Shown here: positions 14,951 through 22,903 of the stretch, piece by piece | How the letters are laid out: each line of letters starts with the position of its first letter | Numbering within the stretch: the stretch's first letter is position 1 | DNA from: Clostridia bacterium | GTDB lineage: Bacteria; Bacillota; Clostridia; Christensenellales; SZUA-584 | Assembly: GCA_003249555.1 (NCBI GenBank) | Contig: QKIQ01000044.1 | Location: 1-64,000, forward strand | DNA length: 64,000 nt | Direction of reading: 5' to 3' | The notes under the pieces: generated by a model | The model's database searches: none | What the model saw: the letters and a program-made list of their open reading frames with translations, nothing else | What the model was told of the DNA's origin: nothing | Program-made: the position numbers and the translations under genes

Positions 14951-17900
14951 TTGAAGAAAATAACACTGCTTGCTTTTTTGTGTGTAGCAGTGATACTTAC
15001 TGGGCTCACATTCGGATTGGGTTCTGTGGCACTGGCTGGGTCAGGCGATGTTAGCGTGACAACCTATGAGGAGCTCAAAACCGCGTTATCAAGCGTGGGT
15101 AGCGGCGATATCATTTCGGTAACGCAGGATATAATCTGCATAGAAATGGAAAACAGCAAGACGTTATCAATCCCCAGCGGCGCAACGCTTAAGATCGAAA
15201 ACGGTGTTGCGTTGACCATCTCCAAGGGGGTATCGCTGCAAAATATGAGTAGTACAATCGCTATTGAGGGAACGCTCAGTATTGTATCCAAATACGGCGG
15301 AAACGGCAACATCGTCAATGGCTCTACAGTGACGATTGCAAGCGGAGGGCAGTTGATCAACAGCGGCGGGTCGTTCCAGCATTTTGGCACACTGACAAAC
15401 AACGGAACACTGACAAATGAGAACGGTTTTTATAGTACAGGTCTTGGAACCATCAACAACAATGGAACCTTCACTAATAATGATGATCTTGAAAACACCT
15501 TTACCATAAACAATTACGGTACCTTTACCAATAATGGCGATATAACAAACAGCGGCACGATCTACAATAAGAGTACAGGAACGATTAACAATTTCGGCAC
15601 GATCGACAATAGCTCTGGCGGCGCTGTGGTCAATCAGGGCGGCGGCGTGTCCTTTTACCCTAAGCTCACCCGGACCCAAACAACCGTTTCAGGAACCGTG
15701 GGCCGCGTCGGCGATAAAACCTTTACCGCCGCGCTTTCAAACAGCTACAGCGAACCGATCACTTTTACAATATCCGTAGCTGGTCTGTCGGTGACGGCTT
15801 CACGCTCCGGAGACGGAACAGTATCTGCTGTTTTTCCCGGCGATGATCTCAACGGGCTGTCGGTCGGGACTTATGATGTGACCATGAGCTCAGACGCGAC
15901 AGAATGCAACGCGGCCATTGAGTCCACGCTGATTTGTAAGCTGGCAATCAATAAAACCGCGCCTGTTATAAGCGGATCCAATATCATCAGCGGCACCGTG
16001 GGCACATTGGAAACCCGAACGATTACGGCGATGCTGACCAACAGCTATCCCGAAGATATTACAATGCGTGCGAATGTGAGCGGTACGGGCATCGAAAAGA
16101 CTTTCGTCCACAGCGCAGGGGACGGTGGCATTTCCGTTGACTTTACAGCAGAGGAACTTAATGAGCTTGAGCCGGGCAGTTATATGATCTGGGTAGAGAC
16201 TTATGCTTCTGCGAACAATTTGCATGTAACAACATCGATCGGTACGATTACGCTTTCGGTGGCAAGGCCGGCTGTTTCAGGCAGCAATTTGCTTTCCGGA
16301 ACGGTTTCCAGACTGGAGGCGCAAACCGTGACCGCTGTTGTAACCGACAGCTATCCTGAGGAGCTCGAGTGGACGGTACATATCGCGGACGCCAGCGTCA
16401 TAGCCTCCCGTATTGGCGACGGTGACGTTTCCTTTCTTTTGACGGCAGATATCCTGAATACGCTGACCGTCGGCTGCTATTCCATTACGGTGACATCTGC
16501 AACTGCTGAGTATAACACCGCCGTCACTGCGGCCATCGGCACGATCACAGTATCACCGATAACCCCCATCCTAACTGGCAGCAGCGACCTGGCGGGGACC
16601 ATCGGTTCCGTTGGTTCCCAAACGGCTCAGGCCTTATTGAGTAACAGCTATCCGGAAGAGATGACGCTCACAGCCCATTTGGCGGACATTGATGTATCGA
16701 CTTTAATCACAGGAGACGGACGAGTCTCCTTTGATTTTTCACAGGCACAGCTTGACGCACTCGGAGCGGGTGTGTATACGATCACAGTGACTGCCGCAGC
16801 GACAGAAAACAATACCGCCATAGCGTCTGTCTCCATCGGCAGTCTCATCGTCCGTAAAGCCACGCCTGATCTTATCGGCGGCAATTGTTTTATTGTTCTG
16901 GAAGGAATGGCTGAGGAACAAACCGCAACCGCGATATTGACGAATTGCTTCCCTGAATCGCTGACATTAACAGCCAATGCCGGGGGCATACTCGTTCCGG
17001 TGACGCTGAATGATAATGGGACTGTGGATTTTGTGTTTGCAGCTGATGACATTTCCAAACTACCATTGGGCGAATATCCGATTATCGTGACATCTGAAGA
17101 AACGGCAGGCAATAAAGCGATTTCAGTTTCGATAGGTACGCTAACGGTATTGGCACCCCATGCGTTGGCTATTAATTCAGGAACAGGAGGTTGTATTGCA
17201 GAGGGAAGCAGTGGCTATTACGGCAACGGAATGAAAATCGTCCTTGAGGCCGAACCCAACGAAGGCTTTCAATTTGACAAATGGGCAGCCACTTCGGGCA
17301 GCTTTGAGGATGTCCAAAACGTCTCTACCACCTATGTGATGCCCGATCAGAACGCTGTTGTAACTGCATTGTTCAAAAAAGTGGTCAAGTCTCCGGTTAT
17401 TACGACGATTTCATTGAATAGCGGCACGGTGGGCACCGTCTATAGCCAGACGCTTGCAGCTGACGGCGATACGCCCGTCACATGGAGCATCGACAGCGGC
17501 GATCTGCCGGATGGGCTGAGCTTGTCAAGCGGGGGTATCATATCAGGTACGCCCACTGAGGCAGGCACCTTCCAATTCACTGTTAAAGTGAAAAACGCGG
17601 CGGGCAATGATGTACAGGATTTGTGCATCGTGATCCAAGAATCGGCTTCCACAGATAGAACGCTTGTGAGAATCATTGCTCCCGTTTCTATCACCGGAGT
17701 AGCCAATGGGACAGCCAACACAGCAACGGCGCTGGGTCTGCCCGAAACGGTCATATTGGTCACGGATGGCGGCAATGTGCAAGGGTACGTGAAGTGGAAT
17801 ATGGCTTCTTGCACGTATGATCCATCTTCGAGGGGTACGAAGACCTTCACTGTTGATGGCACTGCGATACTTCCGAGCGGCGTTATTAATCCAAACAGCG

Positions 17901-18472
17901 TTTCTCTGAATGTGACCATAAACATAACCGTAAATGCCAATGATGACGCGGGGGATAATGCAGGAGATGATGCGAGCGATGATATGACGGGAAAGATGAC
18001 CGGACAGACGAATGACACAGATGAGGATATTCCGGATACAGGTGATGCCGGCGAGACGAAGACAGAGGCCGCTCTGACTATCACGCCGAAAACCGTTAAA
18101 GAAAATAAGGATGTAGGCACAGTAACGATTGTTATCAATGTGTCGGATTTCCCGGAGGGCACGGTGGCGGTCAGGCTGCCCGACGGAACAGTGATTAACA
18201 TGGACAGTGGAGAGACAATTGAGATGACAATTTACATCGCGGATTTAAATGCTGATGGTGTGATCCAGATCGCGGCTCTAGACAATGAAGGCATGCCGCT
18301 TGGTGATTTTGACGTGCAGGTGGAATTAGAGGATGTAATCGGTCATTTGGATGTGGAAGAGGTTGGCGCTAGCTTTTTGACTGTCATCTGGTGGATACTG
18401 GGCGGCCTTTTGGTTGCAGGTGGGGTTGCGGTGACGATGTATCTGATTTTGAGAAAGAGCAAAGTGAAATAG
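14951..18472 (+). CDS. Large repeat-containing surface protein with C-terminal membrane anchor
   Basis: 1173 residues from TTG 14951 (GGGAGGTC upstream). It has a signal peptide (to about residue 30, cleavage near ALAG). Next is an Asn/Thr/Gly-rich beta-helix-like stretch (about 75-230, repeated 'NNGTxTNNG'). Five repeats of about 100 residues follow (about 235-735) with 'SGTVG...TNSYPEE...GDGxVSF...LxxGxYxIxVT'. Then come an InlB-type bacterial repeat (GFQFDKWAATSGSF), a putative Ig domain (LPDGLSLSSGGIISGTPTEAG), another Ig-like domain, an Asp-rich linker and a final transmembrane helix with RKSKVK. No LPXTG motif is present, so it is held by the membrane helix. Likely adhesive or structural; the ligand is unknown. 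Confidence 0.85.
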   Translation: MKKITLLAFLCVAVILTGLTFGLGSVALAGSGDVSVTTYEELKTALSSVGSGDIISVTQDIICIEMENSKTLSIPSGATLKIENGVALTISKGVSLQNMSSTIAIEGTLSIVSKYGGNGNIVNGSTVTIASGGQLINSGGSFQHFGTLTNNGTLTNENGFYSTGLGTINNNGTFTNNDDLENTFTINNYGTFTNNGDITNSGTIYNKSTGTINNFGTIDNSSGGAVVNQGGGVSFYPKLTRTQTTVSGTVGRVGDKTFTAALSNSYSEPITFTISVAGLSVTASRSGDGTVSAVFPGDDLNGLSVGTYDVTMSSDATECNAAIESTLICKLAINKTAPVISGSNIISGTVGTLETRTITAMLTNSYPEDITMRANVSGTGIEKTFVHSAGDGGISVDFTAEELNELEPGSYMIWVETYASANNLHVTTSIGTITLSVARPAVSGSNLLSGTVSRLEAQTVTAVVTDSYPEELEWTVHIADASVIASRIGDGDVSFLLTADILNTLTVGCYSITVTSATAEYNTAVTAAIGTITVSPITPILTGSSDLAGTIGSVGSQTAQALLSNSYPEEMTLTAHLADIDVSTLITGDGRVSFDFSQAQLDALGAGVYTITVTAAATENNTAIASVSIGSLIVRKATPDLIGGNCFIVLEGMAEEQTATAILTNCFPESLTLTANAGGILVPVTLNDNGTVDFVFAADDISKLPLGEYPIIVTSEETAGNKAISVSIGTLTVLAPHALAINSGTGGCIAEGSSGYYGNGMKIVLEAEPNEGFQFDKWAATSGSFEDVQNVSTTYVMPDQNAVVTALFKKVVKSPVITTISLNSGTVGTVYSQTLAADGDTPVTWSIDSGDLPDGLSLSSGGIISGTPTEAGTFQFTVKVKNAAGNDVQDLCIVIQESASTDRTLVRIIAPVSITGVANGTANTATALGLPETVILVTDGGNVQGYVKWNMASCTYDPSSRGTKTFTVDGTAILPSGVINPNSVSLNVTINITVNANDDAGDNAGDDASDDMTGKMTGQTNDTDEDIPDTGDAGETKTEAALTITPKTVKENKDVGTVTIVINVSDFPEGTVAVRLPDGTVINMDSGETIEMTIYIADLNADGVIQIAALDNEGMPLGDFDVQVELEDVIGHLDVEEVGASFLTVIWWILGGLLVAGGVAVTMYLILRKSKVK

Positions 18473-18494
18473 TCGTATATGGAGTGATAAATAT

Positions 18495-18565
18495 GGGTCT
18501 GTGCTAAAATTTCGGACAAGGATCTAAGTGGTAAAGCGTTGAAAATTAGCACCGGCCCTTTTTAT
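18495..18565 (+). terminator. Terminator of the surface-protein gene
   Basis: GGGTC and GTGCTAA (18495-18507) pair with TTAGCAC and GGCCC (18546-18558) around a long loop, followed by TTTTT. It sits 22 bases after the stop. Confidence 0.65.
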
Positions 18566-18589
18566 TATCTTATGAAGATATTATTGCCT

Positions 18590-18620
18590 TTCAAGCTATG
18601 TTCAAGCTTTGTGTTATAAT
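18590..18620 (+). promoter_or_regulatory. OmpR-type 11-bp direct repeat and promoter (autoregulation)
   Basis: TTCAAG at 18590-18595 and TTCAAG at 18601-18606 (period 11) stand where the -35 should be. TATAAT follows at 18615-18620. The same repeat precedes 20737 and 21454. This layout is that of PhoB/VanR-type activation. Confidence 0.75.
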
Positions 18621-18677
18621 ATTGTCATAAACGCTTACCGATGTATGATTAAGTGTAAAAACAGAAAGGAAGCGAGT

Positions 18678-19355
18678 ATGAGGATATTGATCGTAGAAGA
18701 TGAAAAACCGCTCTCAAACGTATTGTGTGAATTATTGAAAAAGAGCGGCTACGCTGTGGATGCGGTCTATGACGGTGTGGAAGGCTTGGAATACGCGCTT
18801 TCAGATGTGTTCGACGTTATTCTGCTTGATATTATGCTGCCAAAAATGAACGGACTTGATATGCTCAATGAGCTGCGCAAACAAGGCATTTCGACGCCTG
18901 TGCTGTTGCTGACTGCAAAGTCTGAGATCGAAGACAAGGTGGAGGGGCTAGATTGCGGTGCGGACGATTATATCACGAAGCCGTTTTCCACTGAGGAGCT
19001 ATTAGCTCGTATTCGTTCGGTTTCGCGACGTAAAGATGTGTTTGTCAGCGATGATCAGAAGTTTGGCGACATCATGATTAACAAGAATACGCTGAAAATA
19101 TCTACAGAACGGGACGAGATTAAAGTCAGTCTCAAAGAGTATCATATCCTCGAAATGTTAGTTGAACATCCGAAGCAAATAATATCCAAAGAACAATTTG
19201 TGGATAGAATATGGGGATATGAATTTGAGGGTGAATACAACTCTGTTGAGGTTTACATATCATTTGTGCGCAAAAAGCTTAGCGCGCTTGGCTCTAAGGT
19301 GAAAATCAAAGCGCACCGCGGCGTTGGATATTCGCTGGAGGTCGTCGATGATTAG
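18678..19355 (+). CDS. OmpR/PhoB-family response regulator
   Basis: 225 residues from the ATG at 18678 (AGGAAGCGAGT upstream). The receiver has Glu7-Asp8, Asp51 (ILLDIMLP), Thr (LLLTAKSE) and Lys (YITKPFSTEELLARI). The C-terminal winged helix is LKEYHILEMLVEHPKQIISKEQFVDRIWG, then SVEVYISFVRKKL and GVGYSLE. Partner of the overlapping kinase gene. Because the TTCAAG repeat is in front of its own gene and of the two downstream units, it probably activates itself and the EF-hand, VTC, DUF4956 and CotH genes. Confidence 0.93.
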   Translation: MRILIVEDEKPLSNVLCELLKKSGYAVDAVYDGVEGLEYALSDVFDVILLDIMLPKMNGLDMLNELRKQGISTPVLLLTAKSEIEDKVEGLDCGADDYITKPFSTEELLARIRSVSRRKDVFVSDDQKFGDIMINKNTLKISTERDEIKVSLKEYHILEMLVEHPKQIISKEQFVDRIWGYEFEGEYNSVEVYISFVRKKLSALGSKVKIKAHRGVGYSLEVVDD

Positions 19356-20556
19356 AAGAATGCGCTTTCGGTTCATCGCGATCACGATGGGAGCGCTGTT
19401 TTTTCTCCTTGCCGCAATCCTGATCACAATGAACGTGTATATGAATCGGCAGAGTGATAAGCAGCTTCTAGATCATTTGCATGATTTGGCGATACATGAC
19501 GGTGAGCCGCGTAACGCCGAGGCGCCGCCGGGCATGCAACCGCCGAGCCAGAAGGATTTGATAGAAGGTTTCGCGGTAAAAGTAGATTCAAGCGGCGAAA
19601 TTATCGAGATGCTGGATGATAGATCCAATATCGAGAGTGAAGCTGCTGAGCAATATGTGAGCGACGTTATGGCTTTGGGGAATACTGAGGGCGTCATCGA
19701 CTCAATGCGTTATCTTGTTCAGGAAAAGAGTTATGGGAAAATTGTTGTTTTTGCGGACAGAAGCATACAAGATGTGATGCTCGATGATTTGCGGAATCTG
19801 TCGTATTTCATCGGCGGCGCCAGTTTGGTGATGCTGTTTGGCATTGTGTTTGTGCTTTCGAAGCTGACAACGAGACCGGTCGAGGAAGCTTTTGAAAAGC
19901 AAAAGCGCTTTATTGCAGACTCGAGCCATGAACTAAAAACGCCGCTTTCAATACTGTCCGCAAACGCGGACGTGATGGAAATGGAGATTGGGCGTAATAA
20001 ATGGCTAGAACAGATTAAAGCTCAGTCGCGGCGTATGAACGCGCTGATACATGACCTGCTGACTCTCGCAAAAACAGAGACGACTGACGGGGGAAAAACT
20101 TTTGCAGTATTCAACCTGAGCCGTGCGATCACGAACGCTGTACTGCCGTTCGAGGTTGTCGCGTTTGAGCAGGGCAAAACCATCGTGTGCGAAATAGAAG
20201 ATAACGTTGTTTACAATGGTGACGAACGGAGCATCAAGAAGATGATGGAAGCGCTTGTCGACAACGCGGTTAAATACTCGGAAGATGATTCTGAGATATC
20301 CGTGAAGCTGGCCGCGAAGGGAGCAAAAAAAACGATCGAAGTTTTCAACAAAGGACAGGGCGTCACGTTAGAGCAAAAGGATCGGTTGTTTGAGAAGTTT
20401 TACCGCACGGACGACTCGCGCGCGAGAGAGACAGGCGGTTATGGCATCGGGCTGTCCATCGTGAAAAACATCGTGGATATGCACCACGGAAGGATTGAGA
20501 CCGAGAGCAAGTTAGGGGAGTTTATGTTGTTTCGCGTCATACTAAGCGACAGATAG
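19348..20556 (+). CDS. Sensor histidine kinase of the OmpR pair
   Basis: 402 residues. The ATG at 19348 overlaps the regulator by eight bases. Two transmembrane segments (about 10-30 and 155-178) enclose an extracellular sensor of about 120 residues with a Pro/Met-rich loop (PPGMQPPSQ). HisKA follows with FIADSSHELKTPLSIL (phospho-His194), and HATPase_c with DNAVKYS, GQGVTLEQKDRLFEKFYR and GGYGIGLSIVKNIVDMHHG. Orthodox PhoR/VanS-like kinase. The signal is not known; the target genes suggest an envelope or calcium/phosphate-related cue. Confidence 0.9.
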   Translation: MIRRMRFRFIAITMGALFFLLAAILITMNVYMNRQSDKQLLDHLHDLAIHDGEPRNAEAPPGMQPPSQKDLIEGFAVKVDSSGEIIEMLDDRSNIESEAAEQYVSDVMALGNTEGVIDSMRYLVQEKSYGKIVVFADRSIQDVMLDDLRNLSYFIGGASLVMLFGIVFVLSKLTTRPVEEAFEKQKRFIADSSHELKTPLSILSANADVMEMEIGRNKWLEQIKAQSRRMNALIHDLLTLAKTETTDGGKTFAVFNLSRAITNAVLPFEVVAFEQGKTIVCEIEDNVVYNGDERSIKKMMEALVDNAVKYSEDDSEISVKLAAKGAKKTIEVFNKGQGVTLEQKDRLFEKFYRTDDSRARETGGYGIGLSIVKNIVDMHHGRIETESKLGEFMLFRVILSDR

Positions 20557-20574
20557 AGCCGCCAAAGAGCTTAT

Positions 20575-20620
20575 AAAAGCCTTTATTCGCAGAAATACGA
20601 ACTCAAGGCTTTTTTTATTT
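20575..20620 (+). terminator. Terminator of the two-component operon
   Basis: AAAAGCCTT (20575-20583) pairs with AAGGCTTTT (20605-20613), then a T run that merges with the next TTCAAG repeat. Confidence 0.8.
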
Positions 20621-20650
20621 TCAAGGTTTCTTCAAGGTTTGTTTGATAAC
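20620..20650 (+). promoter_or_regulatory. TTCAAG direct repeat before the EF-hand gene
   Basis: TTCAAG at 20620-20625 and 20631-20636 (period 11). GATAAC stands at 20645-20650, at the same distance as TATAAT in the regulator's own promoter. Confidence 0.65.
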
Positions 20651-20736
20651 TTGTTATACGTAAAGAGATAACTGCAAAAGCACATTATAATCGGGGAAAA
20701 CGCACATTAAAAAAGAAGCAAAAAGGAGGTGACAGT

Positions 20737-21243
20737 ATGACGATACAAGGAACAGGCATGATATATTCGTTGCAGCAAAACGGCTTTTTCTCGTCCACAA
20801 ATCTCGCGATACAGAATAAGAACAGTGAGCAGCAGGGTGGCCCGCAAGGTGTCGGCAAACCGGGAGGTCAGGGAGGAAAGGGCGGCCCGCCGCCGATGGA
20901 GCTCGATCTCGATACGGACGCCGATGGTCTTTGGAGTGAAACGGAGATTGACGATTTTTCTGCAGCAATGGGCTTAAATCTCGATGCGAGTCAGATTATC
21001 AGCATGTATGATACTGACGGCGACGGAGGAATCAATTCGGGAGAAAGAGAAGCGCTTCGGGTAGACAACGCACTGAATCTGCCGCGGCCCGAGCAACTGA
21101 TGCAAATGCGCAGTGAATTTATGGGCACACAGGAAACAGAAAGCCAAATGTCGCAGGATATTTTTGGCGAGGCGTTACAAGCATATTTATCAAGCGCAAA
21201 ATATCAGGAAGAGATTGTATCCATATTGGATGTCACGCTGTAA
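20737..21243 (+). CDS. EF-hand domain protein
   Basis: 168 residues; AAAGGAGGTGACAGT precedes the ATG. A Gly/Pro/Gln-rich low-complexity region (about 30-55) is followed by two EF-hand loops, DLDTDADGLWSETEI and YDTDGDGGINSGE, each with the Asp/Asp/Asp/Glu calcium ligand spacing. A helical tail (about 120-168) follows. There is no signal peptide or membrane helix, so location is uncertain. It stands between the OmpR system and the VTC/DUF4956/CotH operon and shares their direct repeat, which ties calcium binding to that system. The function is unknown. Confidence 0.75.
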   Translation: MTIQGTGMIYSLQQNGFFSSTNLAIQNKNSEQQGGPQGVGKPGGQGGKGGPPPMELDLDTDADGLWSETEIDDFSAAMGLNLDASQIISMYDTDGDGGINSGEREALRVDNALNLPRPEQLMQMRSEFMGTQETESQMSQDIFGEALQAYLSSAKYQEEIVSILDVTL

Positions 21244-21274
21244 TAAAAGGGAGATGAATACCCGATTATAAGGA

Positions 21275-21311
21275 AAAAAGCCGTTTGAGATATTCAGGCG
21301 GCTGTTTTTTT
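21275..21311 (+). terminator. Terminator of the EF-hand gene
   Basis: AGCCG (21279-21283) pairs with CGGCT (21299-21303), followed by TGTTTTTTT. Confidence 0.7.
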
Positions 21312-21357
21312 GAATTTATACTGGAAGATGTTTGTGTAGGAGAATTTTTTATTAACT

Positions 21358-21388
21358 TTCAAGGTTTCTTTAAGGGAAGCGATTTAAA
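21358..21388 (+). promoter_or_regulatory. TTCAAG/TTTAAG direct repeat before the VTC operon
   Basis: TTCAAG (21358-21363) and TTTAAG (21369-21374), period 11. TTTAAA lies at the expected -10 place (21383-21388). Confidence 0.6.
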
Positions 21389-21453
21389 GTCTAAATATAC
21401 AAAAGCAGACGCATGAAATAACGAGCGGCAAAAACAAAAAAGAGGTAAGCATC

Positions 21454-22134
21454 ATGGAAAAAGTATACAGAAATGAACTCAAATATATGATTAATAAGCA
21501 GCAGGCTAAAGTGATATCGAGCCGATTGCAGCATATATGTGCGCTCGATAAAAACGCTGACGAGCAAGGGTATTACCGTATTAGCAGCCTTTATTTTGAT
21601 GATTATATTGACAGCGGAGTGTATGACAAACTTGCGGGTATTACCAAAAGAAAAAAGTTCCGCATCCGTATTTATAACGGGCAGGATGTGGTGATAAAGT
21701 TAGAGAGAAAAGCAAAAAACGCGAATGCGTGTATAAAGGATTCGGTCACGATCACACGTGAAGAGTATGACCGCATCATAGCTGGTGATCTCACATTTAT
21801 GCAAGATACAAAAAACCCTGTGCTGCGTGATTTTTATATATTGTCCAAGACAAGACAACTAAGGCCTAAGGTGATTGTGGATTACCGCAGAAAAGCGTTT
21901 ATATACCGGTACGGAAATGTGCGTATCACGATGGATGTGAACATGAACGGAAGCATCGGTCAGCACGACTTGTTCTCTTCTGTGTCATATTTACCGGCTA
22001 TGGACGAGGCACAAACGATATTGGAAGTAAAATATACGGGATATTTGCCCGCAGTGATAAAAGACATGATACAACACGGCAGCGGAAACATGCAAGCAAT
22101 ATCTAAATATGCCACATGCCGCATGCTTGGCTAA
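21454..22134 (+). CDS. VTC domain (polyphosphate polymerase-like) protein
   Basis: 226 residues, a single VTC/CYTH-like tunnel domain. RNELKYMINKQQA, YRISSLYFDD, KRKKFRIRIYN, KLERKAKN and a late LEVKYTGYLP give the alternating basic and acidic strands that line the tunnel in Vtc4. In yeast that domain makes polyphosphate from ATP. In bacteria it is usually encoded, as here, next to DUF4956 and CotH genes, and its product has rarely been tested. A soluble protein acting at the inner membrane face with DUF4956 is likely. Confidence 0.88.
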   Translation: MEKVYRNELKYMINKQQAKVISSRLQHICALDKNADEQGYYRISSLYFDDYIDSGVYDKLAGITKRKKFRIRIYNGQDVVIKLERKAKNANACIKDSVTITREEYDRIIAGDLTFMQDTKNPVLRDFYILSKTRQLRPKVIVDYRRKAFIYRYGNVRITMDVNMNGSIGQHDLFSSVSYLPAMDEAQTILEVKYTGYLPAVIKDMIQHGSGNMQAISKYATCRMLG

Positions 22135-22223
22135 GGGACAAAATATTCATAAGAACGTTTATAAAGATTGTCCGTAATAGGGCGATTATTAATAAAAAAC
22201 ATCAAAACTGAGGGGGAAAGAAT

Positions 22224-22892
22224 ATGACATTTCAAGATTTTATTTCGGGGACAGACTTGGCAGGCAGTGATTTAACAGCTTTGGGCATTGCAGCGACATT
22301 GTTGTTATCATTCGCGATCGGTATGTTTGTTTTCTGGGTCTATAAGCGCAGTTATCAAGGGGTGATGTATTCGAAGACATTCAATATTTCGCTTATGGCG
22401 CTTTGCATGATTACATCAACGGTTATTTTAGCGGTTACAAGCAACATTATACTATCGCTTGGCATGGTGGGCGCGCTGTCTATCGTGCGTTTTAGAGCTG
22501 CGATAAAAGATCCCATCGATATCGTCTATATGTTTTGGGCAATCGCTTCGGGCATTATCGTCGGTGCTGGACTATATGTACTTTCTATCATATCTGCAGT
22601 GATCATGGGCGTCATATTCATTGTGTTCAGCAAGGTAAGATCGAGCAACGGACCAATGCTGCTCATTGTGAACTATGACAGCGGCACAGTAGAAGATGAC
22701 ATTTTCAAGCTTCTTAACGAAAAGATTGGTGCGTATAAAGTGAAGTCCAAAACAAAGTCGCAGGGCGGCTTCGAGATGACTGTCGAAATTCGATCAAAAA
22801 AAGACAATCTGAAAGTGGTCAATGCCATTGACGAGATGCAAAGTGTCACTAATGTGGCAATGATCAGCTATGACGGTGATTTCGCCGCTTAA
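22224..22892 (+). CDS. DUF4956 membrane protein
   Basis: 222 residues with four transmembrane helices in the first 140 (ALGIAATLLLSFAIGMFVFWVY, MITSTVILAVTSNIILSLGM, FWAIASGIIVGAGLYVL and the next). A cytosolic ferredoxin-like C-terminal domain follows. GALSIVRFRAAIKDPIDIVYMFWAI is the hallmark of the family. It is nearly always a neighbour of VTC-domain proteins and is presumed to form a membrane complex with them. Transport or a scaffold role for polyphosphate is inferred only. Confidence 0.88.
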   Translation: MTFQDFISGTDLAGSDLTALGIAATLLLSFAIGMFVFWVYKRSYQGVMYSKTFNISLMALCMITSTVILAVTSNIILSLGMVGALSIVRFRAAIKDPIDIVYMFWAIASGIIVGAGLYVLSIISAVIMGVIFIVFSKVRSSNGPMLLIVNYDSGTVEDDIFKLLNEKIGAYKVKSKTKSQGGFEMTVEIRSKKDNLKVVNAIDEMQSVTNVAMISYDGDFAA

Positions 22893-22903
22893 AGGATGAT
22901 ATT

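Noticed and set aside
17440-18201. 253-codon reverse frame inside the surface-protein gene
   Set aside because: Ser/Val/Thr/Pro-rich translation with no domain; an antisense shadow of the repeat protein, which has signal peptide and anchor.
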